From: Chromohalobacter israelensis
Lineage (GTDB): Bacteria; Pseudomonadota; Gammaproteobacteria; Pseudomonadales; Halomonadaceae
Length of the DNA stretch: 64,000 nt
Reading direction: 5' to 3'
NCBI GenBank assembly: GCA_000761475.1
Contig: JQNW01000005.1
Span: 1 to 64,000 of the forward strand
Shown here: one piece after another, positions 27,933 to 36,969 of the stretch
How positions within the stretch are numbered: the first letter of the stretch is position 1
Layout: each line of letters starts with the position of its first letter
The notes under the pieces: generated by a model
Told to the model about the DNA's origin: nothing
The model's input: the letters and a program-made list of their open reading frames with translations, nothing else
Database searches by the model: none
Made by a program: the position numbers and the translations under genes

Positions 27933-29183
27933 ATGGCCAAGACGTCTCTGGACAAGAGCAAGATCAAGATCCTGCTGCTCGAGGGCATTCACCAGTCCGC
28001 CGTGGACAACCTCCTGAATGCCGGTTACACCAACATCGAAACGCTCTCCACTTCCTTGTCCGAGGACGAGCTGGTCGAGAAGATCCGCGACGTCCACTTC
28101 ATCGGCCTGCGCTCGCGCACACAGCTCACCGAGCGTGTGTTCGCCGCCGCCGAGAAGCTGACCGCCGTGGGCTGCTTCTGCATCGGCACCAACCAGGTCG
28201 ATCTCAACGCCGCTCTCGAACGCGGCATTCCGGTCTTCAACGCGCCGTATTCCAATACCCGCTCGGTGGCCGAGCTGGTCCTCGCCGAAGCCATCATGCT
28301 GCTGCGCGGCATTCCGGAGAAGTCCGCCCGCGCTCACCAGGGCGGCTGGTTGAAGTCGGCCAAGAATTCCCACGAGGCACGTGGCAAGACACTGGGGATC
28401 ATCGGCTACGGCAGCATCGGTGCCCAGTTGTCGGTGCTCGCCGAGTCGCTCGGCTTCGACGTCCTGTATTACGACGTCATCACCAAGCTGGCCATGGGCA
28501 ATGCCCGCCAGGTGGGCTCGCTCGAGGAGCTTCTGGCACGCGCCGACGTCGTCAGCCTGCACGTCCCCGACGTGCCGTCCACGCGCTGGATGATCGGCCG
28601 CGACCAGCTGGCATTGATGAAGCAGAACGCCATCTTCATCAACGCCTCGCGCGGCACCGTGGTGGACATCGAAGCCCTGGCGGAAGTGCTGGAGAGCGGC
28701 AAGCTGCTCGGCGCGGCCATCGACGTCTTCCCCGTCGAGCCCAAGGGCACCAACGAAGAGTTCGTCTCTCCGCTGCGCGGCAAGGAAAACGTCATCCTGA
28801 CCCCGCACATCGGCGGTTCGACCCTGGAGGCCCAGGAAAACATCGGGATCGAGGTGTCCGAGAAGCTGATCACCTATTCCGACAACGGCACCACCATCAC
28901 CTCGGTCAACTTCCCCGAGGTCGCGTTGCCCGCCCACCCGGACAAGCATCGCCTGCTGCACATCCACGAGAACGTGCCGGGCGTGATGTCGGAGATCAAC
29001 AAGGTTCTCAGCGACGAGGGCATCAACATCTCGGCGCAGTACCTGCAGACCAACAGTGGCGTCGGCTACGTGGTCATCGATGTCGACAAGGCATATGGCC
29101 CCAAGGCGCTGGAAGCGCTCAAGCGCGTCAACCATACCCTGCGCCTGCGCGTGCTCTACTCCGAGAGCAACTTCGAGGCGTAA
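27933..29183 (+). CDS. serA: D-3-phosphoglycerate dehydrogenase
   Basis: 416 residues. It oxidises 3-phosphoglycerate with NAD in the committed step of serine synthesis. The NAD-binding motif GIIGYGSIGAQLSVLAESLG, the acid VSLHVPDVPSTRWMIG, and the catalytic His in TPHIGGSTLEAQ are present. A C-terminal ACT domain (HENVPGVMSEINKVLSDEGINISAQYLQ) provides serine feedback control, as in the E. coli-type enzyme. It is monocistronic, followed by a strong terminator. Confidence 0.97.
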   Translation: MAKTSLDKSKIKILLLEGIHQSAVDNLLNAGYTNIETLSTSLSEDELVEKIRDVHFIGLRSRTQLTERVFAAAEKLTAVGCFCIGTNQVDLNAALERGIPVFNAPYSNTRSVAELVLAEAIMLLRGIPEKSARAHQGGWLKSAKNSHEARGKTLGIIGYGSIGAQLSVLAESLGFDVLYYDVITKLAMGNARQVGSLEELLARADVVSLHVPDVPSTRWMIGRDQLALMKQNAIFINASRGTVVDIEALAEVLESGKLLGAAIDVFPVEPKGTNEEFVSPLRGKENVILTPHIGGSTLEAQENIGIEVSEKLITYSDNGTTITSVNFPEVALPAHPDKHRLLHIHENVPGVMSEINKVLSDEGINISAQYLQTNSGVGYVVIDVDKAYGPKALEALKRVNHTLRLRVLYSESNFEA

Positions 29184-29214
29184 CGGTGCGGCGCACGCCC
29201 TGCCCCGACGCAAC

Positions 29215-29241
29215 ACGGCCCCTCCAAGGAGGGGCCGTTTT
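29215..29241 (+). terminator. Rho-independent terminator of serA
   Basis: An 11-bp perfect stem (ACGGCCCCTCC/GGAGGGGCCGT, arms 29215-29225 and 29228-29238) followed by TTTT, 32 bases after the serA stop codon. Confidence 0.9.
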
Positions 29242-29284
29242 CATGGAGCCTGCCTGGCGACACGCCCTGAGGGGTGTGTCGCGC

Positions 29285-29452
29285 TCAAGGCGTTTCCGCA
29301 GAGCGCGAGACATCCGCCGGGTTGCTGGTCGGGCCGGTCTGCGGCACGCCCGTCTTGACCTCGCGCTGACCGTCGTCGTAGGTGTTGATCGTGCAGCCGG
29401 CAAGTCCTGCCACCAGCAGCACAGCACCTGCCATTGCCAATAGATAACGCAT
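29285..29452 (-). CDS. Small lipoprotein of unknown function
   Basis: A 55-residue reading frame. The first 20 residues form a lipoprotein signal (MRYLLAMAGAVLLVAGLAGC) with lipobox LAGC, so Cys20 would be acylated. The mature part is only 36 residues (begins CTINTYDDGQREV). AGAGGGA precedes the ATG. It lies between the serA terminator and the TonB receptor, transcribed on the minus strand. I recognise no family. Confidence 0.65.
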   Translation of the reverse strand: MRYLLAMAGAVLLVAGLAGCTINTYDDGQREVKTGVPQTGPTSNPADVSRSAETP

Positions 29453-29531
29453 GAGTTCCCTCTTTTATCGCTTATCGATCCCGAACCCACCGGCCGATGC
29501 CATCGACCAGTGAGCGATTGATGCGACGCGT

Positions 29532-31568
29532 CTAGAACGCGACTTCCATACCAGCGTAGACGGTCCGCCCCGGCGCCGGCTCATAATAACGCCCATAGCT
29601 GCCGTTGAGACGCACATTAGCGAAGTGCTCGCGATCGAAGAGGTTACGCACCCCCACGTAGCCCTTTAGCAAGGTATCGCCGCCCAGATGCCAGCCATCA
29701 CCGACGCGCAGGTGGACCAGCCAGTAATCGTCGATCGCCACATCGTTGGCGTCATCCGCCACCATGTCGCCGATGTACTGTGTCTCGAGCGTCGCGAAGC
29801 GCTCGTCGAAGCCCTGCCAGGTCAGCTGATTCACCCAGGTCTGCTCCGGCAGGCCGGGGATACGATTGCCGCCGTAGTTGCCATCCTGAGTGTCGTATTC
29901 ATCGAATTCATACCTGGCCAGCGTCAAGGCGCTATCGAGACGCCAGCTCGGCGTCATCTGCCAGCCCAACGCCAGCTCGATACCATCCCGCGAGGAATCG
30001 CCGGCATTGCGGTAAAAGTCCCTCCCATTCTCGTTGTAAGGCACCAGCTCGTCGCGCACACGCACCGAGAACAGCGCCAGATCGTAATCCACGCCATTGT
30101 CGAAATTTCCCCGCAAGCCGATTTCACGGTTCCAAGACTTCTGCGGTTCTACGCCTGGATTGAATCCGCCCACCCCAGCGGGATTAGCGAACTCGGAGAA
30201 CGTAGGTGTCTCGAATGCCGTCCCAGTCGTCACATAGACTTGATGCGTCGGCAGGTACCGGTAGCTCAAGCCCGCCGAGCCGCTCCACTCACGGAAGGTA
30301 CGTTCACCGCTCTGGTCACCGTCGCTGCCGAAATCATCATCGATGTCGAAGTCGACGCGGTCGTAGCGGGTCCCCAGCGATAGCGTCAGCTTGTCGGTGA
30401 GATCCAGGTCACCCTGGGCGAACAGTCCCAGTGACGTGGCCGTCTGCATCTCATCGCCCGCACGATCGGTGACACCGTTCACCGCATCGACGTTGTGGCG
30501 ATCCCGATCGTCTTCCTGACGGGCCGCATCGACACCCACGACATAACGCAGCGGCAGCTCACCCAGCATCATGCTCTGGTGATACTCGGCACTGGCACCG
30601 TAGTAATCGCGTTGATAGTTGATGCGGCTATCCCCTACATAGGGCAACTGCTGCTCGAAATCACGCTGTAGATAGAAGCCCTTTACATACAACTCGCCCG
30701 GCCCGGCAGACAGGTCCTCGTACTGCAGCCCCAGTACCTGCTGGTCGACGTTCTGGCCGGCATCCAGAGCAAGCGAATTGGGCGCCGCATTTTGTCGGTC
30801 ATCACTCACTTCCGCCTCTTGCAGCGCTCCTGGGTCTTCGGAGCGCGGATTGTCCAGCAAGTTGACGATGGCCGTCAGTGCCCGGTCATTGCCCAGCTCA
30901 CGGCGCACCTTGGCGTTCAGATGGTATTTCTCCACCTGGCTCTGATCCCGGTACCCGTCGAAATTCAGCGCCGACACACTCACATGGTGCGACCAGGGGC
31001 CGTTCACGCCGCCATCGCTGACGCGATATTTCCGGTAGCCGTCGCTGCCGATCTCGGCCCCCAGGCGGGTCTTCTGATCATCGCGACCATCGGCCGTGGT
31101 CACACTGAGAACGCCCCCTGCCGCATTACCGTAGAGCACCGACGACGGCCCACGAATCACCTCGATCCGCTCGGCGCTGTCGAGGTCGATGGCATCCAGC
31201 TGTGCCTGCCCATCGGGCAATGTGTAAGGAATGCCGTCGGTCATCACCGTGACCCCGCGCACACCGAACGGCGCCCGCGCGCCGAAGCCGCGAATCGCCA
31301 GGCGCTCGCCCTGGGCGAAGTTGTCACGGTTTTGCAGGAACACCCCGGGCACGGTCACCAGCGACTCGTCGAGCCGAACACGCTGCTGGCCTTGCGCGAT
31401 GCTGTCGCGGTCGACCACGGAGACGGCAGCGGGCGTGGCATAGAGCTCGCGATCGAGGCGCGGCGCTGTCACCTCCATCACCTCCGGCGAGATCGTCTGG
31501 GCGAACGCGGCGCCGGAAGCGCTCAAGGCGCCAAGCAGCAAGGAAGCAGAAAGGTAGCGATGGGTCAT
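29532..31568 (-). CDS. TonB-dependent outer-membrane receptor, PqqU (YncD)-like
   Basis: 678 residues. Signal peptide (to about 23), then a TonB-box-like EVMEVTAP, a plug domain (LAIRGFGARAPFGVRGVTVMTDGIPYTLPDGQ, IEVIRGPSSVLYGNAAGGVLS) and a 22-strand barrel ending in aromatic Phe. Plug sequence and C-terminus (GSYGRYYEPAPGRTVYAGM) resemble E. coli YncD, now known as PqqU, which imports pyrroloquinoline quinone. From family knowledge, PQQ or an iron chelate are the candidate ligands. It is transcribed alone. The AT-rich upstream region (31569-31700) probably holds its promoter, but I cannot defend a Fur box. Confidence 0.85.
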   Translation of the reverse strand: MTHRYLSASLLLGALSASGAAFAQTISPEVMEVTAPRLDRELYATPAAVSVVDRDSIAQGQQRVRLDESLVTVPGVFLQNRDNFAQGERLAIRGFGARAPFGVRGVTVMTDGIPYTLPDGQAQLDAIDLDSAERIEVIRGPSSVLYGNAAGGVLSVTTADGRDDQKTRLGAEIGSDGYRKYRVSDGGVNGPWSHHVSVSALNFDGYRDQSQVEKYHLNAKVRRELGNDRALTAIVNLLDNPRSEDPGALQEAEVSDDRQNAAPNSLALDAGQNVDQQVLGLQYEDLSAGPGELYVKGFYLQRDFEQQLPYVGDSRINYQRDYYGASAEYHQSMMLGELPLRYVVGVDAARQEDDRDRHNVDAVNGVTDRAGDEMQTATSLGLFAQGDLDLTDKLTLSLGTRYDRVDFDIDDDFGSDGDQSGERTFREWSGSAGLSYRYLPTHQVYVTTGTAFETPTFSEFANPAGVGGFNPGVEPQKSWNREIGLRGNFDNGVDYDLALFSVRVRDELVPYNENGRDFYRNAGDSSRDGIELALGWQMTPSWRLDSALTLARYEFDEYDTQDGNYGGNRIPGLPEQTWVNQLTWQGFDERFATLETQYIGDMVADDANDVAIDDYWLVHLRVGDGWHLGGDTLLKGYVGVRNLFDREHFANVRLNGSYGRYYEPAPGRTVYAGMEVAF

Positions 31569-31842
31569 GGCGATACCGACAGGTCGGGTTTGTCGGCGGC
31601 ACACACCACCGACACACGAATTTATTTAGAGAGAAGGCATATTATCACACCCAGGGCAAGTCAGCCTTATGTCTAATTAACTCACTATATCGTAAGGTCG
31701 TGAAAAGCAAAGGCGCCCCCCGACGGGGCGGCATCCTGACGCAGATGCATCCCCCTCCTGGAATGCGTAAAATACGCGCCTCGGCCCATTGCCGAACCTT
31801 ACCCGGTCCGTCCTTTACGGGGACGATTACCAGGAGACAGAC

Positions 31843-32805
31843 ATGACCCAACCGCACGACGCGCCGCCCATCGTGGTGGCGGCGCTCTATCAGTTCGTCA
31901 CCCTCGACGATTACGAAGCCCTGCGCGAGCCCCTGCTCGAGACGATGCGCGCCCACGACGTGAAAGGCACCCTGCTGCTGGCCAATGAAGGTATCAACGG
32001 CACCGTTTCCGGCACGCGCGAGAGCATCGACGCGCTGCTCGCCTGGCTGCGCGCCGACCCGCGCCTGGCCGCGGTCGACCACAAGGAATCCTACTGCGAC
32101 GCGCATCCTTTCTATCGCACCAAGGTCAAGCTCAAGCGCGAGATCGTCACTCTCGGCGTCGATGGGGTGGATCCCAACCAGAAAGTCGGCACCTATGTCG
32201 AACCCGAGGACTGGAACGACGTCATCGCCGATCCCGAGGTCCTGGTCATCGACACGCGCAACGATTACGAAGTGGAAATCGGCTCGTTCGAGGGCGCCAT
32301 CGATCCGAAGACCAAGACGTTCCGCGAGTTTCCCGACTACGTGAAGGCGCACTACGACCCCGCCAAGCACAAGAAGGTGGCGATGTTCTGCACCGGCGGG
32401 ATTCGCTGCGAGAAGGCCTCCAGTTTCATGCTGAATGCAGGCTTCGAGGAGGTGTATCACCTCAAGGGCGGCATTCTGAACTATCTGGAGAAGGTGCCCG
32501 AGTCGCAGTCGCGCTGGCAGGGCGAATGCTTCGTGTTCGACAACCGCGTGACCGTGCGCCACGATCTCGCCGAAGGCGAATACGACCAATGCCACGCCTG
32601 TCGCCGGCCGATCTCCGAGGCCGACATGGCCTCCGAGAAATACGAGCCCGGCGTGAGCTGCCCGCATTGCTGGGACAGCCTGCCGGAGAAGACGCGCGCC
32701 AGTGCCCGCGAACGCCAGCGTCAGATCGAACTCGCCAAGCAGCGCGGCGAGCCGCATCCGCTGGGGCGGGATCCGCGCCGCCAGCCGGCTGACAGCGAGG
32801 CGTAA
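31843..32805 (+). CDS. trhO: tRNA uridine(34) hydroxylase (rhodanese domain)
   Basis: 320 residues. An N-terminal ferredoxin-like domain ([18 protein letters not shown]) precedes a rhodanese domain with active-site loop [14 protein letters not shown] Cys-rich C-terminal part ([14 protein letters not shown]) is typical of the YceA/TrhO family. It makes 5-hydroxyuridine at the wobble position of tRNA using oxygen. CAGGAGA precedes the ATG at 31843. It is monocistronic, facing chrA. Confidence 0.95.
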   Translation: MTQPHDAPPIVVAALYQFVTLDDYEALREPLLETMRAHDVKGTLLLANEGINGTVSGTRESIDALLAWLRADPRLAAVDHKESYCDAHPFYRTKVKLKREIVTLGVDGVDPNQKVGTYVEPEDWNDVIADPEVLVIDTRNDYEVEIGSFEGAIDPKTKTFREFPDYVKAHYDPAKHKKVAMFCTGGIRCEKASSFMLNAGFEEVYHLKGGILNYLEKVPESQSRWQGECFVFDNRVTVRHDLAEGEYDQCHACRRPISEADMASEKYEPGVSCPHCWDSLPEKTRASARERQRQIELAKQRGEPHPLGRDPRRQPADSEA

Positions 32806-32830
32806 GGCCCCGCCTGTCGCAAGCGATGGC

Positions 32831-32856
32831 CGAGCCGACGCCACGACGTCGGCTCG
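32831..32856. terminator. Hairpin between convergent trhO and chrA
   Basis: A 10-bp perfect inverted repeat (CGAGCCGACG at 32831-32840, CGTCGGCTCG at 32847-32856) centred between two convergent stops. There is no T run, so it is a candidate terminator only. Confidence 0.5.
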
Positions 32857-32887
32857 AATCGTCGCTTACCTTCACGCCCACGCGCAC

Positions 32888-34120
32888 TCACGACAGCGTA
32901 ATGACGATCCCCCCGAGCGCCAGGATGGCCACGACCGCCCAGGCCGACCATTTCCAGACGCTCAAGAGCAGAAAGCCCACCAGGGCCAATGCAAATTCGT
33001 GCGGCCTGACCACCACGCTGGTCCACACCGGCTGGTAGAGAGCGGCCCCCAGAATGCCCACCACGGCGGCATTCGCGCCTCGCATCAATGCCTGCACGCG
33101 TTCCAGGCGCCTGAAACCGTTCCAGAAGGGCAGCACGGCCACCAGCAATGCGAGCCCCGGCAGGAAGATCATGATGAGCGCCAAGGCCGCGCCTAGCAGC
33201 GGCACGGACAACGCCCCCATCTCGGTGCCGAGATACGCCGCGAAGGTGAACAGCGGCCCGGGCACCGCCTGGGCGGCGCCATATCCCGCGAGAAAACTAT
33301 CGGGCGTGACCCAGCCCGACTGGACGACCTCGCTTTCCAGCAGCGGGAGCACCACATGCCCGCCCCCGAAGACCAGCGCACCGGCCCGGTAGAAGGCATC
33401 CGCCATCGACAGCACCGGGGACGACGACACCCAGGCCAGCCCGGGCAGCCCGATCAGCAAGGTGACGAAACACACCGCTGCGATTCGGGCGGCGCGCCGA
33501 GATACCGGGAAGTGCAAGTCTCGCGACAGGGGGTCGCCTTGGTCTTGACGCACCTGGTCTCGATACGCCGAGTCCCGGCACAACAGCATGCCGCCCACCG
33601 CACCGGCGAGAATGGCCGCTATCATCCCCGCCGGACCGCCGATCAGCACGACGATCAGCACCGCCGCCAGCGCAATGCCGGCACGCCGCTGATCCGGGCA
33701 CAGCTTGTGCGCCATGCCCCAGACCGCATGGGCGACGATCGCCACGGCCGCCACCTTGAGCCCATGCAGGATACCCTCGCTGACCGGCCCGTCGAAGGAT
33801 GCAGCCCCTGACGCGAACAGGACCAGCACGAGGGCCGAAGGCAAGGTGAAGGCCGTCCAGGCGGCGGCGGCTCCCCATCCCCCACCTCGCAACAGTCCCA
33901 GTGCGAAGCCGACCTGACTGCTGGCCGGGCCCGGGAGAAACTGACACAGCGCCACCAGATCCGCGTAGTCCGCTTCCGACAGCCAGCGGCGACGCGTGAC
34001 GAACTCGGCACGGAAATACCCCAGATGGGCAATGGGGCCACCGAAGGAGGTCAAACCCAGCACCAGAAAGGCAAAGAAGACTTCCTTGATACGTTCGATG
34101 GAATGACGAGCATCTCGCAT
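32888..34120 (-). CDS. chrA: Chromate transporter family protein (long-chain, two-domain)
   Basis: 410 residues composed of two homologous halves, each beginning with the family motif: LGLTSFGGPIAHLGYFRAEFV near the N-terminus and ALVFGGGHVVLPLLESEVV in the second half. Each is followed by a Q-x-x-PGP loop (CQFLPGPASSQ, AQAVPGPLFT). This is the long-chain CHR superfamily, which exports chromate or related oxyanions in resistant strains; actual chromate resistance is not shown by sequence. The start at 34120 is supported by GGGAG upstream. Confidence 0.92.
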   Translation of the reverse strand: MRDARHSIERIKEVFFAFLVLGLTSFGGPIAHLGYFRAEFVTRRRWLSEADYADLVALCQFLPGPASSQVGFALGLLRGGGWGAAAAWTAFTLPSALVLVLFASGAASFDGPVSEGILHGLKVAAVAIVAHAVWGMAHKLCPDQRRAGIALAAVLIVVLIGGPAGMIAAILAGAVGGMLLCRDSAYRDQVRQDQGDPLSRDLHFPVSRRAARIAAVCFVTLLIGLPGLAWVSSSPVLSMADAFYRAGALVFGGGHVVLPLLESEVVQSGWVTPDSFLAGYGAAQAVPGPLFTFAAYLGTEMGALSVPLLGAALALIMIFLPGLALLVAVLPFWNGFRRLERVQALMRGANAAVVGILGAALYQPVWTSVVVRPHEFALALVGFLLLSVWKWSAWAVVAILALGGIVITLS

Positions 34121-34314
34121 GGAACCGGCTCCCGAGCAAGCGGATGAGGAGAAACCAGCGCTCACCGTGCCCGCCCTTATCGTTGAACGCCACCATGGCG
34201 GTGTTTCGTGTTCTCCGGGACGTCTTCGCTTTACCACATGGCCTCGACTGCCTACATTGCAGAGGCGCTCAAGGAGTGAGCGCTCACGACTTCATTGACC
34301 GGCAGGAGGCCTGC

Positions 34315-34785
34315 ATGTCATCCCTTCCCTATCCCAGCCACGCCGATCCGCGCCGCACCCTGCTGGCCAGCGCGTTGATCGGCATCGGCTGCATGGCGGC
34401 AGTCGACGAAATCATCTTCCACCAGTTGCTGGCCTGGCACCATTTCGTCGATCGCGACACGGCCTTCGCGCTGGCCTCCGACGGCGTGCTGCACGCCATC
34501 GAGCTGGTCCTGCTGGTGGTCGGCTTCTTCATGATGATCGAACTGCATGGCGCCGGGCGCCAAGCACCCGGCTACCGTGGCCCGGGGTTTCTTCTCGGCG
34601 CGGGCGGCGTCCAGGTTTTCGATGGCGTGGTCGACCATAAGATCCTGCGCCTGCATCAGGTACGCTACGTCGATGACCTGTGGCTCTACGACATCGCCTG
34701 GATCGGTTTCGGTGTCGTCGTCCTGGCGATCGGCTGGCTATTGCTCAGGCGCGCCCGGCGCGGTCACGCCGCCAGTCAGCGTTAG
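34315..34785 (+). CDS. DUF2243 membrane protein
   Basis: 156 residues and four helices. The motifs GIGCMAAVDEIIFHQLLAWHHF and FDGVVDHKILRLHQVR, rich in conserved His and Asp residues within membranes, define DUF2243. AGGAGG precedes the ATG. It ends nine bases before the CtaG-like gene, and this pairing is common, suggesting a role in cytochrome oxidase biogenesis or metal delivery. The role is inferred from context. Confidence 0.87.
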   Translation: MSSLPYPSHADPRRTLLASALIGIGCMAAVDEIIFHQLLAWHHFVDRDTAFALASDGVLHAIELVLLVVGFFMMIELHGAGRQAPGYRGPGFLLGAGGVQVFDGVVDHKILRLHQVRYVDDLWLYDIAWIGFGVVVLAIGWLLLRRARRGHAASQR

Positions 34786-34793
34786 CCGCCGAC

Positions 34794-35564
34794 GTGTTCC
34801 TCCCCAACGTCGCGCAATGGCTCGCGCTGCTGGCCGCAACGCTGTATCTGGCCGGCGTGTGGCGCACCCGCCACGCCGGCAAGCCATGGTCACCCTGGCG
34901 CAGTGCCAGTTTCATCGTCGGTACCATTACGCTCGCCGTGGCGTTCGCCGCCCCGGTCAATGCCTTCGCGCACCACGACCTGCGCGGGCACATGTTGCAG
35001 CACCTGCTGGTCGGCATGTTCGCGCCCCTTGGGCTGGTATTCGGTGCCCCGATGAGCCTGCTGCTGCGCAACCTGGCGCCGGCCCGGGCGCGGGCGACGG
35101 TCACGCTGCTGGGCAGCATGCCGGTGCGGATAGTCAGCCATCCGCTGAGCGCCGCGCTACTCGATATCGGCGGCATGTATCTGCTGTATCTGACCCCACT
35201 GTACACCCAGAGCATCGCCACCCCCTGGCTGCACCACGTCATCCATCTGCACTTCGTGATCTCCGGCTGCCTGTTCAGTTGGGCGATCGCCGGTCCCGAT
35301 CCGGCACCGCATCGGCCGCGCTGGCGAACACGCCTGGGCGTGCTGATCCTGGCCATCGCCACCCACGCCACGCTCGGCAAACTGATGTACGCCTGGCTGC
35401 TCCCGGCAGGCACCGGCGCCAGTCCCGGCGAGATCCAGGCAGCCGCGCAATGGATGTACTACGGCGGCGATCTGGCCGAGCTCTTACTGCTGGTGGCGTT
35501 GATGCAGCAATGGTTGCGCGAACGGCAACGCGCCGCACGCGGGAAGCCGCTGCCCGCGGGATGA
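34794..35564 (+). CDS. Cytochrome c oxidase assembly protein, CtaG_caa3 type
   Basis: 256 residues from a GTG at 34794. Seven predicted helices. Conserved His-rich loops (FAHHDLRGHMLQHLLVG, PWLHHVIHLHFVISG, ATHATLGKLMY) match the caa3_CtaG family implicated in copper insertion into heme-copper oxidases. There is no clear Shine-Dalgarno at the GTG. The frame is open upstream to 34680, overlapping DUF2243, so a coupled or earlier start is possible. It is the second gene of the pair. Confidence 0.85.
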   Translation: MFLPNVAQWLALLAATLYLAGVWRTRHAGKPWSPWRSASFIVGTITLAVAFAAPVNAFAHHDLRGHMLQHLLVGMFAPLGLVFGAPMSLLLRNLAPARARATVTLLGSMPVRIVSHPLSAALLDIGGMYLLYLTPLYTQSIATPWLHHVIHLHFVISGCLFSWAIAGPDPAPHRPRWRTRLGVLILAIATHATLGKLMYAWLLPAGTGASPGEIQAAAQWMYYGGDLAELLLLVALMQQWLRERQRAARGKPLPAG

Positions 35565-35592
35565 ATGTCGGCGACTGTCTACGACGAGGGCC

Positions 35593-36081
35593 TCAAGGCA
35601 GGCTCACGCACATCGCCAGCGGGAACTCGTCGCAGTTGTCGCCCGCTCCGCCACGGTCGACCACCAGAAACTCGCCTTCCACGTCGAGCACCGAGTGAAT
35701 GGCATGCCAGGTGCCGGCGCGGTAGTTGACCCCCTGGCAACCATCGGTGACGAAGGCCCGTACCCGTGCCGGGTCCACGGCCTCTCCCGATGGCGCGACG
35801 ACGACGACGAAGCGCTCGCCGTGCAGCGGCATGAACGCCTGACTGCCCAGCGGATGACGTTCGAGAAAGTCCAGCGTCAGCGGCAGTGTCACGGGCTGGC
35901 TGACGAAGAGGCTGATCAGCGGCCGAGCCCCCTCGCCGAGCGTTTCGATCCGCGCCAGGTCGTGATAGCGCTGGGTGCGACCGCCGTTGATGGGAAAGCC
36001 GTCGGCGTCCCGGCGGTCGATGACATCGCCGAACGGCGCGAAGGCTTCGGCAGTCAGGGGCTGGGCGGTAAGTTCGAGCAT
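35593..36081 (-). CDS. allA: Ureidoglycolate lyase
   Basis: 162 residues. It splits ureidoglycolate into glyoxylate and urea. Family features include LTAEAFAPFGDVID, HPLGSQAFMPLHG and the active-site stretch YRAGTWHAIHSVLD. It is the last gene of the allE-allA run (22-base gap) transcribed from the divergent promoter at 37912-38180. It completes the purine-ring pathway of this island. Confidence 0.95.
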   Translation of the reverse strand: MLELTAQPLTAEAFAPFGDVIDRRDADGFPINGGRTQRYHDLARIETLGEGARPLISLFVSQPVTLPLTLDFLERHPLGSQAFMPLHGERFVVVVAPSGEAVDPARVRAFVTDGCQGVNYRAGTWHAIHSVLDVEGEFLVVDRGGAGDNCDEFPLAMCVSLP

Positions 36082-36103
36082 GCGTTCTCCTCGGAGGATT
36101 GTC

Positions 36104-36952
36104 TCAGCTCAAGCGCAGTTTCATATGGCGGTTCACATCCTTGTAGAGCAGGTAACGAAACGGCCCCGGCCCGGCGGCGTAGCAGGATTGCGGACAGAAG
36201 GCCCGCAGCCACATGTAGTCGCCGGCCTCGACCTCGACCCAATCCTGATTGAGGTGGTAGATCGCACGGCCCTCCAGCACGTAGAGCCCATGCTCCATGA
36301 CATGGGTTTCATCGAACGGGATCACGCCCCCGGGCTGGAAGGTAACGATGTTGACATGCATGTCGTGGCGCACGTCCTGGGGATCGACGAAGCGTGTCGT
36401 GGCCCAGCGGCCGTCGGTATCCGGCATGGCAATCGGCGCGATGTCGTTGTCGCTGGTGACGAAGGCTTCGGGCACTGCCAGCCCCTCGACGAACTCGTAA
36501 GCCTTGCGAATCCAGTGGAAGCGCACCGGCGCATCGCTGCCATTGCGCAGCTGCCAGTCGCAGCCCGGCGGCAGATAGGCATAGCCTCCCGGTCCCATCG
36601 CGTGCGCTTCTCCCGCGATGGTCAGCGTCATCTCGCCCTCGACCACGAACAGCACGCCCTCGGCGCCTTCGTCCGGCTCCGGCCGCTCGCTGCCGCCACC
36701 GGGCGAGACCTCCATGATGTACTGCGAAAACGTCTCCGCGAAGCCGGAAAGCGGCCGCGACAGCACCCACAGCCGGGTGTTCTCCCAGTGCGGCAGGAAA
36801 CTGGTGACGATATCGCTCATCACCCCCTTGGGAATCACCGCATAGGCCTCGGTGAAGACCGCGCGACCATGAATCAACTGGCTCTGCGGCGGCAAACCGC
36901 CATGGGGGGCGTAGTAGGTTCTTTCAGGTGCGTCGTGGCTGCGTTGTGACAT
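36104..36952 (-). CDS. allE: (S)-ureidoglycine aminohydrolase (bicupin)
   Basis: 282 residues and two cupin domains. The C-terminal cupin holds the metal-binding His/Glu set (FDETHVMEHGLYVLEGRAIYHL), and the N-terminal one lacks a full set (GVLFVVEGEMTL). Strong similarity in order and spacing to E. coli AllE (YlbA), which converts ureidoglycine to ureidoglycolate and ammonia in the presence of manganese. GAGGAA precedes the ATG. It follows puuE by 17 bases. Its presence implies that ureidoglycine is made by an allantoate amidohydrolase, which is not in this window. Confidence 0.93.
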   Translation of the reverse strand: MSQRSHDAPERTYYAPHGGLPPQSQLIHGRAVFTEAYAVIPKGVMSDIVTSFLPHWENTRLWVLSRPLSGFAETFSQYIMEVSPGGGSERPEPDEGAEGVLFVVEGEMTLTIAGEAHAMGPGGYAYLPPGCDWQLRNGSDAPVRFHWIRKAYEFVEGLAVPEAFVTSDNDIAPIAMPDTDGRWATTRFVDPQDVRHDMHVNIVTFQPGGVIPFDETHVMEHGLYVLEGRAIYHLNQDWVEVEAGDYMWLRAFCPQSCYAAGPGPFRYLLYKDVNRHMKLRLS

Positions 36953-36969
36953 GAGAGGTTCCTCGCTTT

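Noticed and set aside
31569-31700. Possible Fur box upstream of the TonB receptor
   Set aside because: GATAAT appears once on the minus strand but the following hexamers do not match the Fur repeat well enough.
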